From: an uncultured Lachnospiraceae bacterium
GTDB taxonomy: Bacteria > Bacillota > Clostridia > Lachnospirales > Lachnospiraceae
Assembly (NCBI GenBank): GCA_949051815.1
Contig: CARQVR010000002.1
Coordinates: 1-64,000 of the forward strand
DNA: 64,000 nt
Direction of reading: 5' to 3'
Shown here piece by piece: positions 1-8,453 of this stretch. The notes beneath the pieces are model-generated. The model worked only from the letters and a program-made list of their open reading frames with translations. It made no database searches and was not told the DNA's origin. The translations under genes were made by a program, and so were the position numbers. Position 1 is the first letter of the stretch. Each line of letters starts with the position of its first letter.

Positions 1-216
1 GAAAACGTGTGCTGCAACGTGCATTACATACCGACGTATTATTTCCCCTATTATGAAAAACTGGGGTACAGGCGGGGGCTTTGTCCCAATGCGGAGAAAC
101 TCTATGAGGAGATTATCTCCCTGCCTCTTTACTATGCGATGAGCGACGGGGATGTGGAGAGCGTGATAGCGGCGGTGAGAAAGATTACGGCTTACTATGC
201 CGTAGAGAACGCGTAA
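1..216 (+). CDS. pseC: PseC-like sugar aminotransferase, C-terminal end (partial)
   Basis: Only the last 71 residues are present; the gene starts upstream of the window. The fragment reads in frame from base 1 and ends at TAA 214-216. It carries the typical C-terminal signature of DegT/DnrJ/EryC1 PLP aminotransferases: NVHYIP near fragment residues 6-11, then ISLPLYYAMSD and a terminal helix of the type that closes PseC. PseC converts UDP-4-keto-6-deoxy-AltNAc to the 4-amino sugar, the second step of pseudaminic-acid synthesis. The assignment to PseC rather than another DegT member rests on this motif style and on PseG, PseF and PseI genes downstream. The catalytic lysine is outside the window. 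Confidence 0.75.
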   Translation, partial: ENVCCNVHYIPTYYFPYYEKLGYRRGLCPNAEKLYEEIISLPLYYAMSDGDVESVIAAVRKITAYYAVENA

Positions 217-281
217 AGAGGCGTCACAGAGATTTTCGCGGCTTGGAGTCCGCACGGAAAAACGAAGGAACACAGGGAAAA

Positions 282-2564
282 ATGACAGAAGAAATATCAC
301 TGAAAGCAAAAATTATATATGTGTCGCTGGCGGTGCTGTTTATCGTGCTTTTATGGCTGGGGGATGAGGGAAAGCAGCCCATCGTCTACGACGGCATCGA
401 GCTGCAGCATACCATGGGGCTGATTAATACGGAGAATGCGCTGGTAATCAAAAATGCCGCTGGATTAATTGACTCGGAGGACCTGCGGACGCTTGGGGAT
501 ATTCTGGCGGGATACAGTTCGGTGGCGAGTACGCCGGCCTATGTTATGAACAGAGGCGGCTATACGGTAGCCATGAGCTACAGCGTCGACCAGAAGGACA
601 GCGTGTTAGAACTGTGGGAGCAGAACAACAAGATTGCCGCCTGGCCGATTGAACCTGACAAAAAGGAGCTGACGGCGGATTTTGCGCTGGCCAGAGACGC
701 GAAAGAACTACAGTTTCGCATCAACTACAGCGGGAGCGGTACGCTCACCCTTAAGCAATTTTCCATCACGCCCCACACGCTTTTTTACACGGACACTTAC
801 TTTATCATTGCGGTTTTTCTGCTTCTGCACCTTGCTCTCTGGCTGTATCTGAGAAGCGGCAGGAGGATTTCCGGGGAAGGGCTTGTGGACGCCAGTGTGA
901 TTCTGGGAGTGACGCTTCTTGCCACCACCCCCATCATGCACACGTATCTGTACAATGCGGATGATCTCTGCTATCATCTGGCCAGATTGGAGGGACTTAA
1001 GGACGGTATTCTCGACGGTCAGGTGATTCCTGTCAATATTCTGCCGGAAGGATTGCAGAATAATGGCTATATGAACGCCATGTATCCCTATCTGTTTTTA
1101 TACATAGGCGCTTTTTTACGGATATGCAGGGTGTCACTGGCCTTTTCGTACAAGGTACTGCTTTTCCTGTCGAATTTGGGCGCGGCGGTCTGCGCCTATG
1201 CGGCGGTGAAGTCCATAGTGAAATCCAGACGCAGCGTGCTTTTGGCGGTGGTGCTCTATACGCTGATGCCCTACCGGTTTACCAACATGCTCTCCAGAGG
1301 GGATCTGGGAGAACTGCTGGCGCTGGTGTTCTGGCCGATGGTGATTGCGGGACTTTATCATATCGTGATGGGGGACCGGAAAAAGTGGTATTTTCTGGTC
1401 ATCGGATTTTCCGGTGCGCTGCAAAGCCATATCTTAAGTGTGACTTATGTGGCGGCGGTCTGCGCGGTTACCGTGCTTTTGTACTGTGTGCGCATCGTGA
1501 GGGAGAAGCGGTATGTGGAGCTTGTCAGGGCGGCGGTGTTTACCGTTTTGCTAAATATGTGGTATGTGGTGCCGTTTTTGTACTATTACTACAATGAGGA
1601 GCTGGACAAGGAGGTTTTGCGGTGGAGCGGTTACTACGAGCAGTCCATCAATCTCTCCAACATGACGCAGTCCATAAGCTTGTATAATAAGCAGTATTTT
1701 TCGCTGGGACTCGCCCTTCTTGGCTGTGTGGGGATCGGTGTCATTTATCTTTTGTGTGAAAAGCGCGGGCGGGTCAGCGGGACGGACGGCTATACGCTTT
1801 ACCTTTTCGTACTTGGCGGCATACTTGTGTTTCTGACGACGGGGTATTTTCCGAGCAGGGCGCTTATGGCGAACGGTCTTTTTTATAATATCGCTACGAT
1901 GCTGCAGTTTCCCTGGCGTTTTCTCGGTCCGGCATCCGCCTGCTTTGTCTTTGTGGGGGCGGCCGGCCTTGCCGGTTCGGGATTTTTGAAACCGTACCGG
2001 AATGTGACAGCCGCGATGCTGGTGGGACTGAATCTTCTGATTATCGTCACCGTGCCCACAGACAACAACCATGTGCCTTATAAGGACGCGCAGTCGGTGG
2101 CATCCAAGGGGCATGAGACGAAGCTGGGCACAAGCGTGGGTCTGTTTTATCCCCATGAATGGCGGCTGATGGATGCCACGGATGACAAACTGACCACCAG
2201 TGTGGTTTTGTCGGATATCGGCGATGTGTCCGTGCGTGACTATAAAAAGGAGGGGACGAAGGCGGCTGTTTCCTACACGGCGGTTTCCTCTGAGGCGTAT
2301 CTGGAGCTGCCCATGCAGAACTATCTCGGATACCGGGCGCAGGATGAGCTTGGGCAGCCCGTGAAGATCGAGCGGGGTGACGGCGGACGGATGCGGTTTT
2401 ATACAAAAGGAGACGGCGCGGAGCATCGGATTTATGTGCGCTACGGGCCGGTATGGGGATTTGTCGCTGCGGATGTGATTTCCGCGCTTACGGTTTTGTA
2501 CTGTTTCGTGAAACGTGCTTCTAAAAGACGTGCCGCCATTGGAGAGGACGCCGGGGAGCACTGA
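282..2564 (+). CDS. large polytopic membrane protein, PTPS-related/GT-C-like
   Basis: A 760-residue protein with an N-terminal transmembrane anchor, an extracytoplasmic domain of about 140 residues, roughly ten further hydrophobic segments and a soluble C-terminal part ending in another membrane segment. After the second helix comes NADD (residues 225-228), then a conserved-looking histidine/arginine stretch. This arrangement resembles the '6-pyruvoyl-tetrahydropterin synthase related' membrane family and, more broadly, GT-C glycosyltransferases, which use polyprenyl-phosphate sugars outside the membrane. I infer a role in glycan transfer; the substrate is unknown. ATG 282, preceded by a GGAA/GGGA stretch, is preferred over an in-frame TTG at 243. 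It follows pseC by 65 bp and precedes a GT2 gene. Confidence 0.7.
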   Translation: MTEEISLKAKIIYVSLAVLFIVLLWLGDEGKQPIVYDGIELQHTMGLINTENALVIKNAAGLIDSEDLRTLGDILAGYSSVASTPAYVMNRGGYTVAMSYSVDQKDSVLELWEQNNKIAAWPIEPDKKELTADFALARDAKELQFRINYSGSGTLTLKQFSITPHTLFYTDTYFIIAVFLLLHLALWLYLRSGRRISGEGLVDASVILGVTLLATTPIMHTYLYNADDLCYHLARLEGLKDGILDGQVIPVNILPEGLQNNGYMNAMYPYLFLYIGAFLRICRVSLAFSYKVLLFLSNLGAAVCAYAAVKSIVKSRRSVLLAVVLYTLMPYRFTNMLSRGDLGELLALVFWPMVIAGLYHIVMGDRKKWYFLVIGFSGALQSHILSVTYVAAVCAVTVLLYCVRIVREKRYVELVRAAVFTVLLNMWYVVPFLYYYYNEELDKEVLRWSGYYEQSINLSNMTQSISLYNKQYFSLGLALLGCVGIGVIYLLCEKRGRVSGTDGYTLYLFVLGGILVFLTTGYFPSRALMANGLFYNIATMLQFPWRFLGPASACFVFVGAAGLAGSGFLKPYRNVTAAMLVGLNLLIIVTVPTDNNHVPYKDAQSVASKGHETKLGTSVGLFYPHEWRLMDATDDKLTTSVVLSDIGDVSVRDYKKEGTKAAVSYTAVSSEAYLELPMQNYLGYRAQDELGQPVKIERGDGGRMRFYTKGDGAEHRIYVRYGPVWGFVAADVISALTVLYCFVKRASKRRAAIGEDAGEH

Positions 2565-2574
2565 GTTTTGCGCG

Positions 2575-2599
2575 GGAGAATGCATAAAAAGTATTCTCC
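2575..2599. other. intergenic hairpin GGAGAATGC/GTATTCTCC
   Basis: A 9-bp stem (2575-2583 pairing with 2591-2599, one G-T wobble) with an A-rich 7-nt loop. No T tract follows, so it is not a standard terminator. Near-copies of the stem occur at 51788-51815 and 60315-60338, also between genes. Confidence 0.55.
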
Positions 2600-2640
2600 G
2601 TGCGGGTGGATTATGTTGTGGGAGGAGCTGACAGAAGCGG

Positions 2641-3666
2641 ATGAAACTTAGTATCATTGTGCCGGTCTACAATATGGCGGCGGACAAAAAACTGGAATAT
2701 TGTCTGGATTCGCTTGTGGCGCAGACCGTCGGAGACTATGAAATCATTGCGGTGGACGACTGCTCCACCGATGAGTCGTGGGAGATACTGAAAAGCTACG
2801 AGAAACGTTTTCCCGATAAGTTCCGTGCGCTGCATCTGGAAGAGAATAAACATCAGGGCGGTGCGAAAAATGAGGGCTTAAAGAGGGCGCAGGGAGAGTG
2901 GATCGGGTTTATCGACAGCGACGACTGGATTACGCCCGACATGTACGAACGTCTGATCGGACGGGCGGAAAGCACGGGAGCCGATCTTGTGGGATGCGAC
3001 TATTGTCTGACTTCGGAACATTCCATGAAAGTGGGGCAGGTGGTGCATAACAATAAGAGCAGTCAGGCGGGGGTTCTTGATGATGAGAAGAGGCGGAGCC
3101 TGATTCTGGACGGCGGCAGCCTTGTGGTAAAGATATTCCGCCGCTCCATGATCGTGGATCATGCACTCTGGTTCCCGGAGCATATCTTTTATGAGGACAA
3201 TGCCCTTGGAAATTCTTATCTGGTGCTGGCCAGACATTTCGAGTATATCGGGGAACCGCTGTATTATTATTATCAGCATGAATCTTCCACCGTGCATACC
3301 ATTTCGGAGAAGCGGTGTGAGGACCGCTGCGAGGCCGGCAGGCTGATGTTAAAGGAGGCCGTGCGGCATGATTTTCTGGATAAGTACCGGCCGGAACTGG
3401 AGTACAGCTTTACCCTGCTTTTTTATGTGAATACGCTGTTTACTTATATGGCTGGTGTAAAGCGGACAAAGTACCGGTTTGTAAAGAAGCTGGGGGAGGA
3501 GATGCGCTGCCGTTTTCCGGATTTTCAGGAAAACCCTTACTATCTCGAACGGACCCATGAGGAAGAGAAAAAACTGATTCGTATGCAGATGAAATCGACG
3601 CTGTGGTTTATGGTATATTATAAGCTGTTGTGGGCGTATCGGCACTTCAGGAAGAGACACGGGTGA
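2641..3666 (+). CDS. glycosyltransferase family 2
   Basis: A 341-residue protein opening with SIIVPVYN at residues 4-11. The GT-A core follows: VDDCSTDES (about residues 38-46), the metal-binding-type SDDW (about 98-101), and a C-terminal region with basic and aromatic segments. It has no clear transmembrane segment, so it is probably a cytoplasmic or membrane-associated inverting transferase adding one sugar to a lipid-linked intermediate. Donor and acceptor cannot be read from sequence. A GGAGGAG lies about 13 bases before ATG 2641, a rather long spacing, but no better start is visible. It sits between the GT-C-like gene and the PseG fusion. Confidence 0.88.
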   Translation: MKLSIIVPVYNMAADKKLEYCLDSLVAQTVGDYEIIAVDDCSTDESWEILKSYEKRFPDKFRALHLEENKHQGGAKNEGLKRAQGEWIGFIDSDDWITPDMYERLIGRAESTGADLVGCDYCLTSEHSMKVGQVVHNNKSSQAGVLDDEKRRSLILDGGSLVVKIFRRSMIVDHALWFPEHIFYEDNALGNSYLVLARHFEYIGEPLYYYYQHESSTVHTISEKRCEDRCEAGRLMLKEAVRHDFLDKYRPELEYSFTLLFYVNTLFTYMAGVKRTKYRFVKKLGEEMRCRFPDFQENPYYLERTHEEEKKLIRMQMKSTLWFMVYYKLLWAYRHFRKRHG

Positions 3667-3705
3667 ACACGATAAGGGAAACGTGCATCGGGCGGAGGAA
3701 TGCTT

Positions 3706-5868
3706 ATGGAAATCGGAAGTATCTTTGAAATAAATCCTGTTGCGGTGAAAACGGACGGGGAAACGGGCGCGCTTCATCTTGCCCGGACGGATCAGTACGG
3801 AAAAAAGGAAATCTGCTTTACGGCTTCGGGCAGGGAGGCAATTGAGCTTGCGCTGATCAGTCTGGAACGGGAAAAGCCGGATGTGTCGAAATGCTGTCTG
3901 ATGCCGGCCTATATGTGCGACTGTGTTTTCCTGCCCTTCCGGCACAGGGGCTGGAAGCTGGTTTTCTATCCGGTGAACAGGGATTTGGAGACGGCCGGAG
4001 AGGAGCTGTTTCGTCTGGCGTTTGCGCATGATGCCGGTCTTATTTTCATCCACCCCTATTACGGGGCGGATACCTGTGCGGGACTGCGCGGGCAGCTTGC
4101 CGCCCTCAGAAAAAGAGGCATTCTGGTGATGGAGGATGTGACACAGTCCTATTATCTGGATCAGGCGGGTAAGGACGCCGATTTTGTGGTAGGAAGCCTG
4201 CGGAAATGGTATGCGGTTCCCGACGGCGGGTTTGTGGCTTCCGATCTGGTTTTGGCGGAGGATGTGGCGGAGTCAGGGGAGGCGTATGGCAGAGAGAGGC
4301 TGGCTCCCCTTGTCCGGAAATGGGAGTATCTGCGGGAAAAGGAGCGAAGGCTGGGCGGCGCGCTGACAGCGGGATGGCTGTCTGGCAAGGCGGCGTATCT
4401 CAAACGAAACCGTGCGCTGGAGAATGAACTTGACTGCTATCAGGGTGTAAGGCGCATTTCTCATATATCTGCGGAGATTCTTTCCAGGGTGAACGAGGAG
4501 GAGGCGCGCCGGCAAAGGGCGGAAAACTACGATGCGCTGTATGACCGCATATGCGGCATGAAAAGGCTCTGGCCGGTGCTTCTCAGAGGAGAGGCGCAGG
4601 CGCCTCTGTACCTGCCGGTTTATGCGAAGGAGCGGGACAGCTTACAGCGGTTTCTGGACCGACACGGTGTTTATGCTCCGGTATTGTGGCCGGTGGGAGA
4701 GGAGAACAGGGAAGCGCTGGGAGGGAACGAGACGTATATTTTTGAGCATATGCTGGCGCTGCCAATCGATCAGCGTTACGGTCCGGTGCAGATGGAGCAG
4801 GTGGCTGAGACGCTTGCCCTGTATGAAGAACAGCCTGTAATCGGTATTCGCGCGGACGCCAACGAGACGGTGGCTACGGGGCATATAATGCGATGCATTA
4901 CCATAGCGCAGCAGATTATAAAAACGGGTGGTCAGGTATTGTTTATCACGGCGGACGGACAGGCGGATGACATGCTCGATCAGGCGGGGATGGAACATGT
5001 CTGCCTGCATACGCGGTGGGATCGTATGGAGGAGGAGCTGCCGGTGCTGCGTGAAGTTCTGAAACTGGCAGGAATCAAAACGCTTCTGGTGGACTCTTAT
5101 CAGGCGCAGCCCGCTTATTTTGAGGAACTTCGGGCGTTTGTGAAGCTGGCTTGTATAGATGATTGCTTTGAGCAGGTTTATCCCGTGGACGCGCTGATTA
5201 ATTATAATGCGTATCACACCCGTTTTCCCTATGCGGAGACTTATGACGGTAAGGCAAAGCTGCTTCTGGGGACGGATTATGTGCCTTTGCGGGAGGAGTT
5301 TGGCATGACCAGGATCGGGGATGCGCAGGAGGAGAAAACGCATTTTTCCGTGCTTCTTGCCAGCGGCGGCGGGGATGCGGAAAATGCCATTTCCGGTATT
5401 TTACAGCGGGCGGTGCAGATGCAGGAGCTGAAAACAGTTGTTTTTCATGTGGTGGTGGGTGCGTACCATCCGCAGGGCGATGCCATTGAGGCGTTTGCAA
5501 AGACCTGTGAAAATGTGAAAGTTTACCGGCCCTGTCTTGATATGGCAGGGTTGATGGCGGACTGTGACGCGGCGGTTTCCGCGGCGGGGACGATGCTGTT
5601 TGAGCTGTGCGCCATGCAGGTTCCCACCGTATTTTTCCAGTCGGCGGACAACCAGCGCTATGACAGGGAGTTTTTTGAGGAGGAAGAGCGGATGCTCTTC
5701 GCCGGGGATATCAGGCAGGACAGAGAGGCCTGTATCGGAGCGGTCTGCGAGGGATTGAAAAGACTTGTGTCTGACGCTGCACTGAGAGAACGCATGGCGG
5801 GCAGGCTTGCGCGGGTGACGGACGGTCTGGGGGCGGAACGGATCGCGGGGGAGCTGATGAGGCTGTGA
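3706..5868 (+). CDS. pseG: fusion of DegT-like aminotransferase domain and PseG-like UDP-sugar hydrolase
   Basis: A 720-residue two-domain protein. Residues 1 to about 370 have a DegT-like PLP fold: SGREAIELAL near residue 40, MEDVTQSYYL, and SLRKW with Lys167 as candidate Schiff-base lysine followed by PDGG. From about residue 378 it matches PseG: GIRADANETVATGHIMRC, LVDSY, a central LASGGGDAEN and SAAGTMLFELC near the end. PseG removes UDP from the diacetamido-trideoxy-altropyranose before PseI acts. ATG 3706 is chosen because GGAGG (3694-3698) is 7 bases upstream, whereas ATG 3700 is too close to it. PseG is usually a single domain of about 340 residues, so the N-terminal partner is unusual. 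The symbol refers to the C-terminal half; the N-domain's reaction is unknown. Confidence 0.82.
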   Translation: MEIGSIFEINPVAVKTDGETGALHLARTDQYGKKEICFTASGREAIELALISLEREKPDVSKCCLMPAYMCDCVFLPFRHRGWKLVFYPVNRDLETAGEELFRLAFAHDAGLIFIHPYYGADTCAGLRGQLAALRKRGILVMEDVTQSYYLDQAGKDADFVVGSLRKWYAVPDGGFVASDLVLAEDVAESGEAYGRERLAPLVRKWEYLREKERRLGGALTAGWLSGKAAYLKRNRALENELDCYQGVRRISHISAEILSRVNEEEARRQRAENYDALYDRICGMKRLWPVLLRGEAQAPLYLPVYAKERDSLQRFLDRHGVYAPVLWPVGEENREALGGNETYIFEHMLALPIDQRYGPVQMEQVAETLALYEEQPVIGIRADANETVATGHIMRCITIAQQIIKTGGQVLFITADGQADDMLDQAGMEHVCLHTRWDRMEEELPVLREVLKLAGIKTLLVDSYQAQPAYFEELRAFVKLACIDDCFEQVYPVDALINYNAYHTRFPYAETYDGKAKLLLGTDYVPLREEFGMTRIGDAQEEKTHFSVLLASGGGDAENAISGILQRAVQMQELKTVVFHVVVGAYHPQGDAIEAFAKTCENVKVYRPCLDMAGLMADCDAAVSAAGTMLFELCAMQVPTVFFQSADNQRYDREFFEEEERMLFAGDIRQDREACIGAVCEGLKRLVSDAALRERMAGRLARVTDGLGAERIAGELMRL

Positions 5869-5895
5869 AAATATATGGGTTACCGTGTGCCGCCA

Positions 5896-5927
5896 GTCTG
5901 CCCCACAAGTAAAATTGTGCGGCAGAC
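5896..5927. other. 13-bp hairpin after the pseG fusion
   Basis: Arms 5896-5908 and 5915-5927 pair over 13 positions with a single C-C mismatch and a 6-nt A-rich loop. No T run follows, so a rho-independent terminator is not supported. It could be an RNA stability element, or an end of the degraded mobile segment that includes the Rpn remnant downstream. The rest of the 5869-6171 gap holds only this hairpin, the promoter-like sequence at 5961 and a short GACAG-TTT-CTGTC stem with T-rich downstream sequence near 6037. Confidence 0.5.
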
Positions 5928-5960
5928 GCGACATTGACGGTATTTCGTTCGTAAGTTCCA

Positions 5961-5989
5961 TTGACATTTGCAACATAATTCTATACAAT
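5961..5989 (+). promoter_or_regulatory. sigma-A type promoter
   Basis: A perfect -35 TTGACA (5961-5966), 17-bp spacer and TACAAT (5984-5989). It is the best + strand promoter in the first 10 kb, and would drive the Rpn remnant and then pseF, pseI and downstream genes. Confidence 0.65.
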
Positions 5990-6171
5990 AAATCCATCGG
6001 AGAAATTCTAACAGATGTGCATTCCGCACGTTCAGGACAGTTTCTGTCGAATTTTTCTTATATACTGACAACAGAAGATACGGCAGAAACTGAAACGTGC
6101 ATTTGTGGGAGACATGCTTTCTTTTCTGCCGGAACACGGGAAGGAGGAAGCATGGTACAGAAAAGAGAGGT

Positions 6172-6510
6172 ATGGAAACGGCGCTGGCAGATGCAGTGGA
6201 TTATTGTATAGAGAACGGGATTTTGGAGAAGGTTTTGAAGGAAAACCGCGCGGAGGTGCTTGGTATGCTGCTGGAAGAGTTTGACGTGGAGAAGTATGAG
6301 AGAACCTTGAAAAGTGAGGGCCGCGAAGAAGGCATCAGAGAAGGCATGGAAATTGGAAAGAAGCAGGGAATAGAACAGGGGATTTGCTGTATGGTGGAGG
6401 CCCTGCAGGAAGCTGGCCAAACCAAGGCGCAGGTGGCAGCGGCGCTTGCGGCGAAATATTCTTTATCTGAGGATGGGGCAAAGGAAAAACTTTCATTGTA
6501 TTGGAAATAG
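6172..6510 (+). pseudogene. C-terminal remnant of Rpn-family nuclease/transposase-like protein
   Basis: The 112-residue reading frame resembles only the C-terminal tail of Rpn (recombination-promoting nuclease, PD-(D/E)XK) proteins common in Lachnospiraceae. It has ALADAVDYCIENGILEKVL, then a helix with KNRAEV, then a charged repetitive segment rich in EGREEGIREG and a C-terminal helix. The nuclease domain expected upstream (over 150 residues) is absent. A strong AAGGAGG at 6141 precedes ATG 6152, which opens a different, short frame, consistent with a frame-disrupted gene. It lies alone between pseG and pseF and has no evident role in glycan synthesis. It could still be expressed as a short protein. 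Confidence 0.6.
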
Positions 6511-6531
6511 GAAAAGAAAGGGAGAATAGAG

Positions 6532-7242
6532 ATGGGTACAGAGTGTAACGCGATTGCAGTCATCACCGCCAGAGGCGGCAGCAAGCGCATTCCCGGGAAA
6601 AATATCAGAGAGTTTATGGGGAAGCCGATGTTAGTTTACGGGATTGAAGCGGCGATTCAGTCGGGGATGTTCCGCGAGGTCATGGTTTCCACGGACGATG
6701 AGGAGATTGCGCGGATTGCGCGGGACGCGGGGGCGGCAGTTCCTTTTATGAGAAGTGAGGAGACTTCGGGAGATTTTGCAACCACGGACGATGTGCTCAT
6801 GGAAGTGCTCCGGACTTATGAGGAGCGGGGAGAACGGTTTGCTTACATGGCCTGTATTTATCCGACGGCGCCCTTTGTGACGGCAGACAAGCTTAAGGAG
6901 GCCATGAAACTTTTGATGGAGCGGGACGCGTCCGGGGTGATGCCGGTGGTCCGCTATTCCTTTCCGCCTCAGCGGGGCATGGCGATCCGGGATGGAAAAC
7001 TTGTTTACTGCTATCCGGAAAATGCCATGAAACGGTCACAGGATCTGGAGCCGGTCTATCATGACAGCGGGCAGTTTTACTGCTATCATGTGGAGCGGTA
7101 TCTGGCCTGCGGTGGGGATCTGCCGGACGGATATCTGCCCATTATCGTGCCGGAGACGGAGGTGCAGGATATCGACAATCCGTCGGATCTGGAACTGGCG
7201 GAGATAAAATTCCGGATGATGCGGGAGAGAGGCGGGCAGTAG
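6532..7242 (+). CDS. pseF: pseudaminic acid cytidylyltransferase
   Basis: A 236-residue protein of the CMP-sugar synthetase family. It shows the nucleotide-binding loop ITARGGSKRIPGKN at residues 11-24, followed by VSTDDEEIA and the PTAPF motif near residue 107. The C-terminal QDIDNPSDLELAEIKF is typical of PseF/NeuA-like enzymes. It activates pseudaminic acid (or a close nonulosonate) with CTP to give the CMP-sugar donor, in the cytoplasm. The length fits PseF rather than longer NeuA fusions. An AAGGGAGA ribosome site precedes ATG 6532. The gene pairs with pseI downstream. Assignment to Pse rather than legionaminic acid rests on the PseC and PseG neighbours. Confidence 0.87.
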   Translation: MGTECNAIAVITARGGSKRIPGKNIREFMGKPMLVYGIEAAIQSGMFREVMVSTDDEEIARIARDAGAAVPFMRSEETSGDFATTDDVLMEVLRTYEERGERFAYMACIYPTAPFVTADKLKEAMKLLMERDASGVMPVVRYSFPPQRGMAIRDGKLVYCYPENAMKRSQDLEPVYHDSGQFYCYHVERYLACGGDLPDGYLPIIVPETEVQDIDNPSDLELAEIKFRMMRERGGQ

Positions 7243-7384
7243 GAAAAGCATTGCGGCAGACGGCGGTGTGGTTTTATGCCTGATGTCGTGTGTTATACGC
7301 AGGGCGCGGTTGTAAAACGGTATCGGGAAGGAATAGAGATCACGCCGGTACATGCAGGGGCCTATCGGCAGAGAGAGAGGGAAA

Positions 7385-8440
7385 ATGGGACAGGAGAAAA
7401 TACAGATAGGGAATCGATTCATCGGGGAGGGTGAGCCGACTTACATTGTAGCGGAAATGTCGGCTAACCATCTGCAGGACTACGACAGGGCCGAGGCAAT
7501 TATCCGGGCCGCGAAAGAGGCCGGGGCGGATGCGGTGAAGCTGCAGACTTACACGGCAGATACCATCACGCTGGACTGTGACAACGAATATTTTCAGATC
7601 AGGCAGGGGACGATCTGGGATGGTATGACCTGTTTTGAGCTGTTTCAGAAGGCGTACACGCCTTGGGAGTGGCAGCCGAAACTGATGAAACTTGCTAACG
7701 ATTTGGGCATGGACTGCTTTTCTTCGCCGTTTGACTTCACGGCGGTGGACTTTATGGAAGAGATAAAGATGCCTGCCTATAAGATCGCTTCTCCGGAAAT
7801 CTGGGATATTCCCCTGCTCCGCAAGGTTGCAAGGCAGGGAAAACCTGTGATTATAGCTACGGGACTTGCGCATATGGGTGACATTGAGAGGGCGGTGAGA
7901 ACGTGCAGGGAAGAGGGGAATGAGCAGATTATACTCTTGAAATGTACGGCCACTTATCCGACGCCCTATGAGGATATGAACATCAAACTGATTCCCCACA
8001 TGGCCGGGACTTTTGACTGTCTGACGGGACTTTCCGATCACAGCATGGGGTCCGCCGTGGCGGTGGCTTCGGTGGCGCTGGGCGCGTGCATGGTGGAAAA
8101 ACATTTCACGCTCTCCCGTGCCGACGGCGGGCCGGATGGGGCTTTTTCCATGGAACCGGCGGAGTTCAAAAAGATGGTGGATGAAATCCGCATTGTGGAG
8201 AAGGCGCTGGGGAAGGTGACTTACCGTCTGACGGAAAAGCAGGAGAGAAGCAGGGAGGAGGGACGGTCCCTCTTTGTGACGCAGGATATGAAGGCGGGGG
8301 AGATTTTTACACCGGAAAACCTGCGCTCCATACGTCCGGCATTCGGTATGGCGCCTGTGCATTATGAAGAAGTGCTGGGTAAAAAGGCGCGCTGCGATAT
8401 TTCACGGGGGACGCCGATGGACTGGAAGTATATAGAGTAA
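7385..8440 (+). CDS. pseI: pseudaminic acid synthase (NeuB family)
   Basis: A 351-residue nonulosonate synthase. The N-terminal TIM-barrel part contains YIVAEMSANH (residues 20-29), VKLQTYTADT, FSSPFD and PAYKIASPEIWD. The C-terminal part has the SAF/antifreeze-like domain beginning near SLFVTQDMKAGE. It condenses 6-deoxy-AltdiNAc with phosphoenolpyruvate to form pseudaminic acid. PAYKIASPEI and LKCTATYP are the style of PseI rather than NeuB. ATG 7385, preceded by a GAGAGAGGGA purine tract, gives the usual family length; an in-frame ATG at 7352 would add 11 atypical residues. It follows pseF after 142 bp. Confidence 0.9.
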   Translation: MGQEKIQIGNRFIGEGEPTYIVAEMSANHLQDYDRAEAIIRAAKEAGADAVKLQTYTADTITLDCDNEYFQIRQGTIWDGMTCFELFQKAYTPWEWQPKLMKLANDLGMDCFSSPFDFTAVDFMEEIKMPAYKIASPEIWDIPLLRKVARQGKPVIIATGLAHMGDIERAVRTCREEGNEQIILLKCTATYPTPYEDMNIKLIPHMAGTFDCLTGLSDHSMGSAVAVASVALGACMVEKHFTLSRADGGPDGAFSMEPAEFKKMVDEIRIVEKALGKVTYRLTEKQERSREEGRSLFVTQDMKAGEIFTPENLRSIRPAFGMAPVHYEEVLGKKARCDISRGTPMDWKYIE

Positions 8441-8453
8441 GCGCAGCGTGGCG

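Noticed and set aside
1551..2657. Long minus-strand open frame across the GT-C-like gene
   Set aside because: Basic, low-complexity translation with no recognisable motif, antisense to a clear gene; a result of GC-rich codon use.
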